This document shows positions 48,145 to 60,997 of a stretch of 64,000 nt of DNA, in pieces (within the stretch, counting starts at the first letter, position 1; every line of letters starts with the position of its first letter). The stretch comes from Clarireedia homoeocarpa (Eukaryota > Ascomycota > Leotiomycetes > Helotiales > Rutstroemiaceae). The stretch is from assembly GCA_001465935.1 (NCBI GenBank), contig LNKV01000012.1:257302-321301 (forward strand), given 5' to 3'. The translations under genes and the position numbers were made by a program. The notes beneath the pieces are model-generated. The model was given only the letters and a program-made list of their open reading frames with translations, made no database searches and was not told the DNA's origin.

Positions 48145-48956
48145 CTACCCTTGAGCACCCACGAAGCTCACAAAAGCATTCTGGTTCTCTTCAATTATGA
48201 TCGCGGGATCTTGGAATTGTTGTACGCCCGCTAGGCTAGGAGCTGCTACTCCTGCGGGTAGAATTTGCGTTGCGTTGGACGCTGACGGCGGTGCGTTCGG
48301 GTTATATATAGAGAACGGAGCTGCGTTAGAGACTCCCGTACCTCCAGGAAGTGAAGCAGTGCCAGTCGCAGAAGCTCCATTGATAGTCATTTGCTGGGCT
48401 TGTTGTACTATGATGAATTGGGTGTCTTTGGCCTGATTGTCTACTTTGACTTGATGTGTCATGTATCGGACTGCTTTGTTTGAAGGATTGCGAGCATCGA
48501 CAATCTGGGTCACAACGATAATGATGGTGTTCTAGACGATATTAGTTACCTGTCGGTCATTCGAGCATGGGTTTAATGTCTGCCTACTTGCTGAGAGTTC
48601 AGATTCCTGAAATGATTCCTCCTAACATTATCCCGAGCCGTGTTTGTACGATCGATAATGATAAGTCGATCCTGAACCAACTGTGTGAGCTGCATCTCTC
48701 GCCCGCGTGAGATCTCCGTCAGCTGCTGCTCTTGCGTCTGGGTGATTATCACCACACCATCAGCTCCTCGTCCCAAAGACCGAGACGGATAGACTAGACC
48801 TCTCGCAAGGTTTTCGGTAGTCTCGGGGACTGGATGAGGGTATGGGCCTGGGTATCGTCGTTAGCTAGAACTTATGGTTGAGGTTGATAAGTACTTACTT
48901 GCACTGACGATGCTAACAAGACTGAAGAGCAGTGCTGCTGCTGTTGCGTAATACAT
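48145..48956 (-). CDS. Small secreted protein of unknown function
   Basis: Three exons, 48956-48899, 48847-48588 and 48531-48145, join in frame (introns 51 and 56 bp) to encode 234 aa. The first exon is almost exactly a signal peptide: MYYATAAALLFSLVSIVSA, with a cleavage site of the A-x-A/S-x-A type just before SPYPHP. The mature part continues with VVIITQTQEQQLTEISRG, RLIIIDRTNTARDNVRRN, IIIVVTQIVDARNPSNKAVR and QFIIVQQAQQMTI, then an Ala/Ser/Pro/Gly/Asn-rich linker and a short hydrophobic tail. There are no cysteines in the mature protein that I can see. The three VVIITQ/IIIVVTQ-like beta strands suggest internal similarity. I do not recognise the family; it could be a cell-wall or extracellular protein. 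Correct splice phase plus a signal peptide make the gene itself quite sure. Confidence 0.8.
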
Positions 48957-50427
48957 GATGAAGGAGAGGCTTCAAGTGACTTGGTATTAAAATAAGATTA
49001 TTAGTAGATGATGGCTGCCACTTGGGCGCGCGAAGAAAAAAGAAGGTAAGAAGAAGATGAGTTGGACTAAGTGAAAGTAAGAATGTTGGATGATGAGTTT
49101 CCATGGTGGTGAAGAGCAGACAGTAATATACTAAATCACCTCGATGATTTCAACCCAAAGCGTTCGGAACGATCGTCTTCCGTCAAGTAGCTACCACGGA
49201 GCCATGTGTCAACAGAACATTAATTGCAATAAGATCATACCCCTCAGCGGATCCTGAGCACAGGGAGCACAGGGAGCACACAGCATTTCCCGGTGAGTTC
49301 AATCAGGATGATCAATCAGGATGACCCCTTTGCCGAGTAATCGGTGCCAATTAGCGATAATAATATAGCAATTAACGCTAGCCAAGACCGTTGACATGTG
49401 GAGATGAAACTACTCACTGGTATCATCCGAAGTAGACTACAGATGATAGAATTTTTTTCCCCCCAGTATTAAGTCATGTGTCGTTAAGCGCAGCGTATAC
49501 GGACTACCAGGAACCTAGCTCTTCGTCCCAATGTAGATGCTAGTGGTGTTAGGATTTCTCGTTTTAAGATCAGACAAAACAGTTCCGGTTTGATCTGAGA
49601 AAAGCGTCGCAGATAGTCTTTTAAGCATAACTAAAACCTTATGCATAATATGCGTAATAATTGATCACAATAAGGTGACGAATTGGAAAGGATGGAGAAC
49701 CATTCCAATTAGAAGACGTAAGAATGTCTTATCTGGCTATTCTTCAATTTGATGCAGTACTTCTGCGTCTCATCATACAACGCCATCACCAACAGTACCA
49801 GTGAATACCGGAGGAAGCGCTTGGATGATCCTGAAAGATCGCTATGCCGTTGTAGCCGTAGAGACTTTCGAAAACGATGGGTTTAGGAGGATAACGCCAG
49901 ACAAGCTCATATGCATGCACGAGGTAGGCTGGCTGAACAGCAAGCCAGATTCTAAGCTACGACGAGACTGAGCATTCAGCACTTTAGGGGTCCCTGTGAC
50001 GTGAAAGGGGAAATTTTTCTAAATAATCCAAGTAGTGTGTTGATAACAATGAAGGGACAGAAAAGCCATGTTTTGGGTTCCAAGATGATCCCTGGGGAGC
50101 ATCGAAAGTAGGTAATCCCTTGAGGGTCCGAACCGAGATGTCGTGAGTTCGTCCAAAGGAGAAGAAGCCGTGTGACACAACGTCAAAGCCACATCGGCGT
50201 ACAAGCTAAACTAGCCACAATCATTATCTGGAAGTCTACACGTGATAGTTCTACCCGCATGAAGCTTTGACCACTCGGTAAAAAAGTTTCCCAAAAATTT
50301 CACCTCCAGAAAAATAAATTTCCAATTGACCCAGTCGCCCCAAATCTTGAAGACCGACAGGAACAATATCTCGGCATCAATTACATTTTCCTCTGCTTTT
50401 AGGACCTTATCATAAATCACTGCAGAG
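48957..50427. promoter_or_regulatory. Divergent intergenic region, secreted protein and fibrillarin
   Basis: About 1.47 kb between the starts of the secreted-protein gene (-) and fibrillarin (+). A short duplicated CACAGGGAG motif occurs at 49260-49280. No ORF above about 75 codons is present, and none looks real. Confidence 0.45.
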
Positions 50428-51608
50428 ATGGCATTCACCCCTAGAGGTGGCCGAGGCGGCGATCGTGGTGGACGAGGTGGTTTCGGTGGAGGACGAGGTG
50501 GTGACCGTGGTGGTCGCGGTGGTTTCGCAAGAGGTGGTGGTAGAGGTTAGTTCTCACAATTGTTCATCGCCAATTCTTATCTGGCAATGATTGTTTGCAT
50601 GCACAAGAAAAGCACGAAAGTAACTGACTTGTGGATCAGGAGGAGGAGGGGATCGTGGTGGCAGAGGCGGCCGTGGTGGTGCTCGTGGCGGCCGAGGAGC
50701 TCCCCGAGGAGGACGTGGTGCACCAAGAGGAGGACGTGGAGGAGGTGCGAAGGGAGGTGCGAAGACTATTGTTGTAAGTAAACGCCAGCTCAATGGCTTC
50801 AATTCCTTTCTAACGAGCTTCATCTAGGAGCCCCATCGCCATGAAGGAATTTTCGTTGCCCGTGGCAAGGAAGATATGTTGGTCACCAAGAACCTCAGCC
50901 CTGGTGAATCCGTTTATGGCGAAAAGCGCATCAGTGTCGAGAGTGCAGGCCCTGCAAACGAAGATGGTACTTCTGGTACCACTAAAGTAGAATACCGTGT
51001 ATGGAACCCTTTCAGAAGTAAGCTTGCTGCTGGTGTTCTTGGTGGTATGGACGAGATCTTCATCAAGCCTGGTGCTAAGGTCCTCTACCTTGGTTCCGCA
51101 TCTGGAACCTCTGTTTCTCACGTTGCCGATATTGTTGGACCTACCGGAACAGTCTTTGCGGTTGAGTTCTCTCACAGATCCGGCCGTGATCTCATCAACA
51201 TGGCTACGCACCGTACAAACGTTATCCCGATTATCGAAGATGCACGTCACCCACTGAAGTACAGAATGCTGGTCTCCATGGTCGACGTTATCTTCGCGGA
51301 TGTGGCACAACCTGATCAAGCACGTATCGTTGGATTGAACGCCCATCTGTTCTTGAAGGTTGGCGGTGGTGTTGTGGTTTCTATCAAGGCGAACTGTATT
51401 GACAGTACTGCTGCACCAGAAGCTGTTTTTGCAAGAGAGGTACAGAAGCTGAGAGATGAAAGAATCAAGCCATTGGAACAATTGACTCTAGGTAAGTTTG
51501 GGTTATTTTTCATCGCAGTCACTATCATTTCACTTTCTGACTTCTGCTTTAGAACCTTTCGAGAGGGATCATTGTATTGTCTCCGGACGCTATGTCCGTT
51601 CCATGTAA
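50428..51608 (+). CDS. NOP1: Fibrillarin, box C/D snoRNP 2'-O-methyltransferase
   Basis: Four exons (50428-50545, 50640-50773, 50828-51491, 51553-51608) encode 323 aa. The N-terminal about 80 residues are a Gly/Arg-rich GAR domain (FGGGRGGDRGGRGG, GGRGAPRGGRGAPRGG), itself split by the first intron. The catalytic part begins EPHRHEGIFVARGKEDMLVT and contains NLSPGESVYGEKRI, YRVWNPFRSKLAA, the SAM-binding VLYLGSASGTSVSHVAD, VFAVEFSHRSGRDL, NVIPIIEDARHP, VDVIFADVAQPDQAR and VVSIKANCID; it ends EPFERDHCIVSGRYVRSM. These are near-complete fibrillarin signatures, including the SAM-binding Gly loop and the Asp-rich motif. It methylates rRNA in the nucleolus as the enzyme of box C/D snoRNPs. The minus-strand proline-rich ORF opposite the GAR region is a shadow. 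Confidence 0.96.
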
Positions 51609-52218
51609 ACTAACGAACCAACGACGATCCCACGGTCATGATTCAACTCTTTCCCACCCTCAATATCTACTACATGTAAGGCAACGGCGAATCGCGCATT
51701 CAGGTTGAGTCACCATGGGAATAACGCATTTTCGCAGAACTATAAATTCCCCGGTTTTCTTGTCAGGTTATGGAGGGCTGTTTCTTTATTTTGTGTTTTT
51801 CGGTGTAAATATTCGGGTCCTGGCGTATAGGTCTCATTCATCACATTATGATGCTAAAGAATGCACGGAAATCTAAAACTAGTACACAGAGCCTGCCTTG
51901 AATCGGTATACCTTGATGTGCATGCCTAACGATACAACACCTTTCTGTAGTGAATGCGCAGAAACCTGGCGTGATAAACCTTCAAAACTGTAGTTGTCGA
52001 AGTCGACTTCTTTGCGATTTCAACGGATATTGGTTTTGGTAGCTTGTTTGGAATTGTAGTTGCTTGTGGACTGATATGTTGAAGTACCCGCTTCGCTCAT
52101 GTTTGCTCTTGCCTGCTCTTGTCGGTTGCTACCATTTCCTGCCAAGTTCAGCGCAACAATATACCCCAAATCAAACCTGATATCTCGAGAATTATCTGCA
52201 GTGAATATTTCCTTCAAA
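51609..52218. other. Intergenic region between fibrillarin and coiled-coil gene
   Basis: About 0.6 kb holding the fibrillarin 3' UTR and the promoter of the following gene, both on the plus strand. Nothing else is seen. Confidence 0.45.
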
Positions 52219-54109
52219 ATGGACCAGTGGCTACGGCCCGTCTTTCAGAGGACACGCACTCCAGTTCAAGGACCGCCAACTGATTGCTCTGACGATATCC
52301 ACGAAGCTGATGAGAGCATGTCTCGACTTCGGCCATCATCAAGAGTTTCTTCATATATCAACTCCCGCTCCAGCTCAGCAGCTGTCGTTAATACTCCAGA
52401 TACTTTTCGGCACATTAGGATACCTGAAACTGTATACCACAAACCATCTGGGAATCAAATGGCGGAAACGCTTAAGGTCGTTATGATGACCCGAAACCTA
52501 ATGGATCCTGTGCCAGTAGAATACAATACTTGCATCTTGCATGTTCTTGAAGCTTATCATGATTTGCAAGAACAACTGGACGCCAAGGATCGAGAAATCG
52601 AAGAGTTGAGATTGGGCCATACTAGAGATGTGCAAGACTTTGAAAATCTAGCAGAGAGGTGGGTCTAGTCGTTTCTACTCTTTATGCTGAATCCACTGAA
52701 CTAAGTTATTCAGGTGGATGTCAAAAGAGAAGGACTACCAGAAGGAGCTAAAGAGTTTGGAGATCCTGCTGTCCAAGAAAGAAGGTGGTATGGAAGATGT
52801 ATCTATGGCGCGGGCTCAAAGTGTTGTTCATGGCTCGCGACGCGCCGCGGATATCTTCGAAGATGGTCTGGATAAGATTAAGAAAAATGCCACACGATAT
52901 AGTTCAGGCGAAGGTGAGCGTGTTCACGATCTTCCATGCATCTATCACAATTCACAACACTAACTAGCATCCAAGGGTCTTCCGCTGCAGACTGGAATGC
53001 GGGACAGCCAGAAAAAGTCCTCGAAATATCTACTATTACGAAACCCACAAGCCACGGGTCGAAACATCAAGATGCTGATATTGAGAAGCCAATCAGGCCG
53101 CCAAGTTACACGAATTCTTTTAAGGACGGAAGAGCCACCATTCATCTAGCAGCCAACGAGCAATACGATATCACAGAGGCCGATTTAGATGCATTTAAAC
53201 GAAAACATGCTGAAGAGGAAATGGGTGTAATCTTTGACTCTTCAACTGAATCGGATGATACTAGTCTTCGTTCAATTTCAGGTGTGATATCCAGTTCCAG
53301 CCAACACACGCCGTCACACAATTATTTTACAGAGAAGCCTCTTCCCGAGATTCCACGGTGCCGGTCTCAGCCAGTTCAATCTGACATGCCGGAAAGTGTG
53401 CCCTGGGTGGAACTTGGCCCTGCGGGTATGCCATTGAATTCCAGAAAGGGGTTTTCTTTTCGACCTGGGGACGACACACCCAACATGTTGCATAAAACAT
53501 CGAAAGATACAATTAGGGGTCTAAAAAGCGGCATAGAGCCTCTGGCTAATCCTAGTCGTCTATCTAATGTCATGACAAACGACCAGACTTTCGATACAGT
53601 CGAACCCACCTTGAAGTCAAAACTGAAATCTCTCAAAGGAGATTCTGCGTCTGCATCAACATCCCCAGGGCAAGATCCTAACTATCTCACCTTTCGGCAT
53701 CAGTTGGATACGAGAAATGGTATGGAAAGAGGTAATTCCTCTAGTAGCATTGTCACTGCTGTGAGGGACAATTCCTGTAGAAGCGACAACGGAAGGCCGA
53801 AGACAAACAAACATGAGACAGCAGTCATGGCAGTATGTTTCTCTACCCTTCAGGCGCTTGTCACTCTAGGTGGATAAACCTATCTTCAAACTACCGCCCT
53901 TATTCATCCACTGTTGTATACTAATACTTGATTCACTCTAGGCCGTGCGCGCGATTGCCGCCAGCAACAAAGTAGCCCAGTCACCGGTCGAGAAAGTTCA
54001 ACCGCAAGAATTTTACACAAGGGAGGGATCACCGTTCAAGGACGACGTTTCGGACACCACTGCTCCGAAATCGCTATCAGTATCAGTACCAAGCTGGCCT
54101 CGGAAGTGA
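52219..54109 (+). CDS. Coiled-coil protein of unknown function
   Basis: Four exons, 52219-52658, 52714-52913, 52976-53832 and 53942-54109, splice in frame to 554 aa. The start is the ATG at 52219 (MDQWLRPVFQRTRTPVQ), preceded by TTCAAA; the ORF upstream of it has no better start. Residues about 90-200 are ordered and helical: VEYNTCILHVLEAYHDLQEQ followed by LDAKDREIEELRLG and EKDYQKELKSLEILLSKKEG, which is coiled-coil-like. Before and after are Ser-rich disordered stretches; the final exon reads AVRAIAASNKVAQSP and ends VPSWPRK. The third acceptor (CATCCAAG) is non-consensus but is the only one keeping phase near a CTAAC branch site. I recognise no family; a cytoskeletal or signalling adaptor is possible. 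It converges on separase. Confidence 0.7.
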
Positions 54110-54512
54110 GAAAGCCTACACAGTAGATGGATGATACCCTGAGAGAACTGGATGTGAAGTAATGTAGCCTCCGTGCGAAAAGGGGACCTGTAATGTTGAA
54201 ACATTTGCGAGAATCTGGCAGTTTTTTCATTGAGAAGTGTGTGATAACTAACAACACTTTTAGCTTGCTTGCTGCGATTGCTAGATATGACAAGACACAG
54301 ATGGAGAAGCAAATCGTATATTTTAATCCATGCATAACTCTCCAAAACCACAGCCGACATTAATATGCTTTTCTCGGTGTCTGATAGAATTTGATGAATG
54401 TCATGAAAATCAATATCGTTACAATTCGATATTCCGGTCGCTCCCTAGCATCTCAATATCATACAATGCACCACCTCATTTCCAAACCACAATTGCCTCT
54501 CTAATCACACCG
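54110..54512. other. Convergent spacer before separase
   Basis: A 403-bp AT-rich spacer between the stop codons of two convergent genes, presumably 3' UTR sequence from both. Confidence 0.45.
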
Positions 54513-57500
54513 TCATTCTTTAATATAAACAGGAATACCATAAACACAAACCGCAGCTGCATTCAGATAACGCAACTTGCAAGCATCCCTCCCCTTGGCA
54601 ACCGCCTCCACAAGTGATATCTTCCCCATGATCTCGCCTCTTTCCTTCTCCTTTCCCTTCCCTGCTACTTTTCTATTCCTCCCCTTCCCCTTTCCTGCGA
54701 CTCTTTCCTCATGCCCCTCAAACAATCCCCACTCCTCCAACATCTTGCCGGCAAAGCGATCAATATCCTTGTCCGTCACATCCCACAGCGTGGCCACCAA
54801 TGCCGGACTGCACGCATGCATGTAATGGACCGGAGTTCCGCATGGTTCGAACTCTCCGTAATCCGTCAACGCACCGCTGCTGCATCCCATCAGGATAGCC
54901 ACTGCACATTGCTCCATCTTGCGGATTTCTTTGGAGCGGATGAATTGCCCGCCGCTTCCATGGCCGAAATAGAGAAAGAGATCTTTGCTTTGGAGTTCAT
55001 TCTTCATTTCTTCTTCTGACGGATAACGGTTGGTGATACCCGTCCAGGAAGGCAGGGATTCGAGGGTTTGCTGGAAGGTAGTCTGGGTATGTTTGAGATC
55101 ACCGTCAGGATTAAGGATGTAGGCACCGCTACTGCGGTCGATATAATGTCCTTCTACTTCCTCTTGATCTGCAGATGCCTTTTGTTGCTTGATTAAACGA
55201 TCTTGTAAACATCCAAGAGAAGGTAGACGAGATATTGCTAGGCCTTCCATACAAGGGAGTGATTCCCATGGAAAGATATGCAGTGCTTTATCCAAGATAA
55301 GGATTGTATGTTTGCCTTCCTCCTCACCACTAGATATGTGAGCAGCTTCATGATAGCAGCGAAGAGCATCGTGAATCTCAATCACGATTGAGTCAAAATC
55401 GATCTCTGCATAAGCGTTCAGCTCGCCATGAAACTGAAGAACATCAACAACAAAGTACAGAAGATCAGTCAAAGGTTCTGAGAAATCGCAATCCTCCGCA
55501 GTTGCATCACCAAGACTAATGAATAATTCCAGTATCCTACTATCCAAAGTAACGCGGGCTCCGGAGTTTCGTTTACTCTTGCGACGTGAGGGGAGATGCT
55601 TGTCAAGTATGTTTTCGAATGATTTCTGAAAGCGCGCAAGCAGGTCCTGTCGTCTGCCATGTTGTGAGAATATCCCTGCAAACCCTCCCAGCCACACCTT
55701 CTCAATATTTTCAAGTAGGTCTTTCAGGCGCCCATCCAACTCTTCTCGCTCTGCCCACCAAGCGATCTTCGCCTCGCGCCCTGTTCTATTTGGACCGTCT
55801 TTCGAGTTTGCATTAGCACATTCGATGATGTCGAAAAGCTCAGATTTGCCTTGCTCGAACCCAAATACTTCTTCATCGGCATCCATTGAGTTGTTTCGTC
55901 CTAATGGCAGACGAAGAACGAAAGGACTGTGGCCTGCCTGTAGTTTAGTGATAGAAAGCTCTTGGCGGTTCTCACTTAGGGCAATCGAGATGGCAGTCCA
56001 CGACTTCGGAATGATGTCTATATAATCTTTTTGGAACCGTGGTATGTCACACAGTGAGAGTGATGCTCCAAGACTGGATCTCCTTGATAGCGCTCCATGA
56101 TCCGGCCAGCGAAGATCGTCAAGTTCTGGAATCGCTATCTCCTGAAGGATGACTTTGCGTTCCCTTCGGAAAGCGAGAGTTCTTGCTGAGTCTAATCACA
56201 ATTAGTAAAGTTCTGAATTCACCGAAAGACAAATGCATACCGATTGAGCAGCTTGCCAGCCCAGGCTGTGATTTTCCCTTGATTGGCCCAGCAGCTGACA
56301 ATAATATAGAGACGTTATTCAAGAGTGAGGTTATCTTATGCATGACAGAAATAGGGGCGACGAGAAATGCAACTGGGTATGTTTCTACAAGGATTTCTTG
56401 TGCACGATGGAGTTTGTCGAAAATGCTGTCTGAGGAAGTACCCTTACCAGGACGCCCCACTCTTGGGGCTTGAGGTTTTCTGGGAGATGTGTGACGGACG
56501 AGAGTCTTGTCAACGGCGCTTTTATCGGCTTTTGCTCCAAGCACTGATGGAAAGGAAATTGTCGAGTCTTGTAGAACTGAATATACTGGATCTGAGACCA
56601 TCTGCTCCATACTTCGGAGAAGCAGACACCGAGCCTCCGAGATGCCTTGGTATACGGCATCTAGTTGGGTGCTGGAGAACTTCCCAGCTTCTTCCAAAAT
56701 AGCCTGAGCCTCCTTGGATTTCTTTAAGCTCAGGAGAGCTTCAGCCTTTTGCCAGAGAACTTTTGCTCTCAACGAGTTCAATTGAGGACACTCTTCACTA
56801 ACAGGAGGCTCCGGTGGTGTGTGCGGTTTCGCAGATGCTACAGGTTTGCGGGGAGCCGGTGCTTTCTTTCGGGTTGCCGGTTTACGTGCCGCTGGTGCTT
56901 TTCGTTTTGAAACGGCAAGTGTACGCACTCCATTCTCGATCTCAACAACGTCAACTGGAATCAATTTCGGAGGCCCATTATATGTAAAGAGTTTGGTAGT
57001 CAAGCTCCTTAGGGTATTTTCTGCAAGTTCATAACATGCTACTTCTGTCTTAAGGTCTCCAAGGATTCCATGAAGACGCCCAAGTTGAGATGCAATAGCG
57101 ACAGTGGTTTTGGTTTTAAAGCCATTCTTGCAAAGCTTCTCGGCTTCCGTGAGAAAGTGTGTGCCTTTGTCCAGGTTTCCTGCTTTGGTCCAAATGTTGC
57201 CTAGTGTCGCCGAAACTATCGCTGTTTGTGTATCACTGTTGAGCACCTTGACAATTTCCTCTGCTTGTTCTGCATAGTGTAAAGTCTCCTGGAACAATCC
57301 GTGGTGGGCGTAGAGATTTGACAAGTGAATCAGGCCAGTGATGAGAGGAACGACTAAATGCCAAAACCCTATCCCAGATGGACTTGATTGCGTCTGCGGC
57401 CGATAAGATAGCTTGTCTGTGGTAACACTCAGACCTGACATCTCTTCTGCTATGTTTTCATTGTCTACCAGTGCTGCGGATGCTCGTTTTCTCTCTAGAA

Positions 57501-60500
57501 CTGCTTCGGTGTTGGCCCAAGCACGTCGCAAAAGCCTAACACTTTGTTTCGCTAAAACGATCGCAGACTCCGGTCCGCCTTGTTCAACAGCAAGCATGGA
57601 ACGAATGAATGAAGCCTTTGCACTCGTGCAATTCATTCTAGTCTTCTCCTGGAGACTTAGACGTGTATCCTTGCCGCCCATTGTGGCTCTATCTTGCTGA
57701 AAAAACCCCTCAGCTGACGTCAAATACTGTTGACTACGTGATGTTAGCTGGCATACGGGCCTTCAAACATGCATTGCGGGCTTACCATTGCTCGAGGTTT
57801 CCCAGTGCTAGCATGTATTGTGAATACGCAATGTGAAGATCGGATCGAGTTCTATAGGAAACCTCGTTATCGCTACTGTAGCGTTGCGCTTTGTCTAATG
57901 ATAGACCAGCCTTTCCAGAATATCCAAGTTGTAACCATTGAATCCCCAAAGCACTATAAACGGATACAATGTCGTTGAACCCAGCGACACTACAGCACAG
58001 TTCATCTATATCAGCAATAAGTTGGAGGATATCAAGCCGTTCAGTTTCAAGGCCCCTCATTTCCATGAAATTGGTAAGAGATTGTAGGTGGAGTAAGAGG
58101 TGAGGTATATCTTCGACGTAACGAATCAGGCCGGTAAAATCTCTGACTTGATCGCGGATCGATCGCCATCCCGAAATGCATTTATCAAGAACTTCAAGAC
58201 TGGGCTTGCTTTTCTGAAGTTCTACCACGCTGATTGCCATTAACTCCCAATTCTTGAGGTAATCTGTTAATCCGTGGTCCTGAGATGCCACAAAGTCGAT
58301 TCTTTTGGCTTCAAGAGATTCCAGTGCATCATGGATAAGACCGCTGTCCTGGATGTCGTGTGAATATTGGAACGTGGCCATCGTTCGAAGTCTGCGCACT
58401 GGATACTGGCTTAGGCTGTACACCGAAATTAACCTATTAAAGACATCAAGCTTCAACTCTATTGAGGTTGCGGAAGGGTTGGTAAGGCTTGTCAAATAAT
58501 CCAGCTCATGTTCAAGTACCAGTCCTTTTTGTTCTTCCGTCCATGGTTCGTCGACGAGCCACTGCTCAGTCACAACATCCGGGTGACTGAGATATACTTT
58601 AAGCATGGATTGCAAGGTTCGGGCGAGAACTGATGTCGTATCGTCACAATTCCATGCTGCTCGAAGGGGCAAACTCTTAGCGGTTTCTACAACCTTCTCT
58701 AAGACCAGATTCTCAACCATTTCATTGCGCAATTCCACCAGCGTTGTGAATAGCTTGTTGTATTGAGCTGTAGCCTTGTAAAATTCTGCCAGTCTCTCTA
58801 GTTTCAAGGATATGAGTGCTGTGTTTCTTTCTTGCAATGGCCGTGATTTGACACAGTCAATCGACCTTCGAAGCATATGCAGCTGCTGAACCTCTTTGGT
58901 CGAGTCCGCCTCACGTCGTGCATTGAGGAATCGCGTATAGTATAAATTTGAGATTCTGACATTATAAGATGCGGCATCGAACGCACTACCCTCAGGCAAT
59001 TCAACTTGTAAGCGTTCAATTAATGCAAGACAGTCTTGCAACAAAGAGTCTTGTGCTTCCCATGCCAATGATCCATGTTTAAGAGAGTGCTTTATCAGAA
59101 ACAGTGCAGAATCAATAGCATGAAAAGCCGGCTTGGTGATGAACTGTCTGCGCTGCTCAAAACGTATATGGTCTTTACTACTAGTGCCGATTTCCGGTTT
59201 CTTTCCTAAGTAACGCAGCGACAGTCGAGGACACAGGGAAATAAGAGATTCGCACATTTGATGCACCGCACCAGAATTGGGTTTCGAACTAGAGCCATCT
59301 GAGACTGAAAGGGGCCTTGAGACGATTGCGACGGCAGCCCTTCGTGCCGAGGAAACTTCCATCAGCAAATCATCAATGTCAGCTGCCTCTCCTTTGAAAG
59401 GATTCTCTAGATTGTTAAGTAGAGCCATGAGAACATCTTCCGTTTGTACATATCGGCATGGATCTCGAAGCATGAGAGCGACTAGTCGAGCCTTGACAGC
59501 GGAATGTTTGACATCTGAATCTACACCAGGCTCCAAAATATTTTGTACCTTTTCAACCCAAGCGATAGCTTCATCAATCATGTTAGCCTCCTTTGCCAGA
59601 GAGCCTAGAAGACGAAAAATGCCCATGGTGGTAGACTTTGGCCGAATCTCTGCATTCTTATATTTTGAGGCTGCTCTTTGTAAGCATAGGAAGGCGTTCG
59701 AAGAGTTTCCATACACCTTTACAGCATCACGGGGGCTTCGTCGAGCATAAGCTTGGGCACATCGAAGGAAAGGGTCGAGTAGGTCCTTTCCAACATCTCC
59801 TTGATGACCAGCGAGTCTCCACCATAATGTCCTGATTTCGAGAGCAATCGTTTGTAATGCAAAAGCGGTTTCCGGACCTACACTAGCTTTAGGATCGAGA
59901 GCAGTGTCATCCTCTGAAGTAGACACACTGGGGCTCATCGATAACAACAGATCTGATAGCGTTTGAAGTTGACGTGCGCTTTTACTGTGAGAGTTTGAAT
60001 CATTAGCCGTTTTCAGCAGGAGGTTTGTTGGCGATGAGTGATGGGTAGAGCGTAAAAGTGGCAAAGCTGCTTCAATAGTCCTTGGTTTCCGCGATGAGAC
60101 TATTAGCCTCAAAACTTGTAATTGTGTCGTAATTATCAGGCCTAACTTCGCTCCTCCCTCTGAAATCTCTCCAAAATCCAAAAGTTCGGCTAGTGATTGA
60201 GGAGCCGTACTCGAAGATAAATCTTTTGACGCGGGGACCTTCGCTACCTGGTACCCATTCTCACCATCTAATCGGCGCTTTAGAATTCTAAGTTCCTTCG
60301 CTGCGAGATCATCCAGTCCAAGTGATAACAGTTTTCCAATCAAGACTGACATGCCATTTTCAACTTGTAAAGCCGGAAGATTAAGACCCGCTGTCTTTGA
60401 AGCCTGTAATCCCCGCAAACACGCAAACCCAGCTCTGGCGCATTCAGCAACTGATCGCACACCGGTAGTACATGACGATGTTGAAGAGATTGATGCGTCA

Positions 60501-60997
60501 GTTGCCTTAGAAATGTTCGGTGAACTCGAGACTCTATTCAGTGACCGTGGCTGTAATGGTGTCTGAGGAACTGAGCTTGATCTTCGAAGTCCTTTGCGTG
60601 CTGCAGCCCTCTCGTTGGAATCTGCTGTTTTTCGAACTTGGGATGGCGCTTTGATAGCTTCTGTCAGAGCTTTCAGTGTTAAGTTGATGACTTCCGTGGC
60701 TAAAATCGATCTCTCCTTAAGTGATAGCTGTTCTCCATGATTATTCACGTTTTCTTTCTCCACCACATTCGTTCTTGATTGCAACTGGGGAGCTCGAACT
60801 GTGCTTTTCTTTGTCGCCTTCGCCGTCTTCGCCGTCGTCTTAGCGATTGTTTTTGAGGTCTGGGGTCCATTCGTCTCTGCTGTACTCGATTTAGGAAGCA
60901 AAAGGTCAGTCAGGAAGTTGACAGTAGCCGGAGAACAAGTTGTTGTCGAGGATATAGCGGCGCGTACGGAGCCCGCTGCTTCTAGCAAAGAGTCCAT
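54513..60997 (-). CDS. ESP1: Separase (peptidase C50)
   Basis: Three exons, 60997-57786, 57733-56241 and 56191-54513, are joined by introns of 52 and 49 bp to give 2127 aa, typical for fungal separases (Aspergillus BimB, yeast Esp1). The start is ATG 60997 (MDSLLEAAGSVRAAIS). The long N-terminal part is helical and superhelix/TPR-like with a Lys/Arg/Ser-rich segment around residues 45-170. The C-terminal protease domain is clear: ENRQELSITKLQAGHSPFVL and LPLGR, then LHIFPWESLPCMEG, LFLYFGHGSGGQF with the catalytic His near 1979, and AVAILMGCSSGAL with the catalytic Cys near 2005, followed by HYMHACSPALVATLWDVTDKDID. Both catalytic residues are present. Separase cleaves the cohesin kleisin at anaphase onset and is held by securin until then. 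No securin gene is in the window. Confidence 0.96.

Noticed and set aside
50546..50639. Box C/D snoRNA in the first fibrillarin intron
   Set aside because: A weak C-like box (AATGATT) and a CTGA occur in the right order, but the C box is imperfect, spacing is short and no convincing terminal stem is visible.
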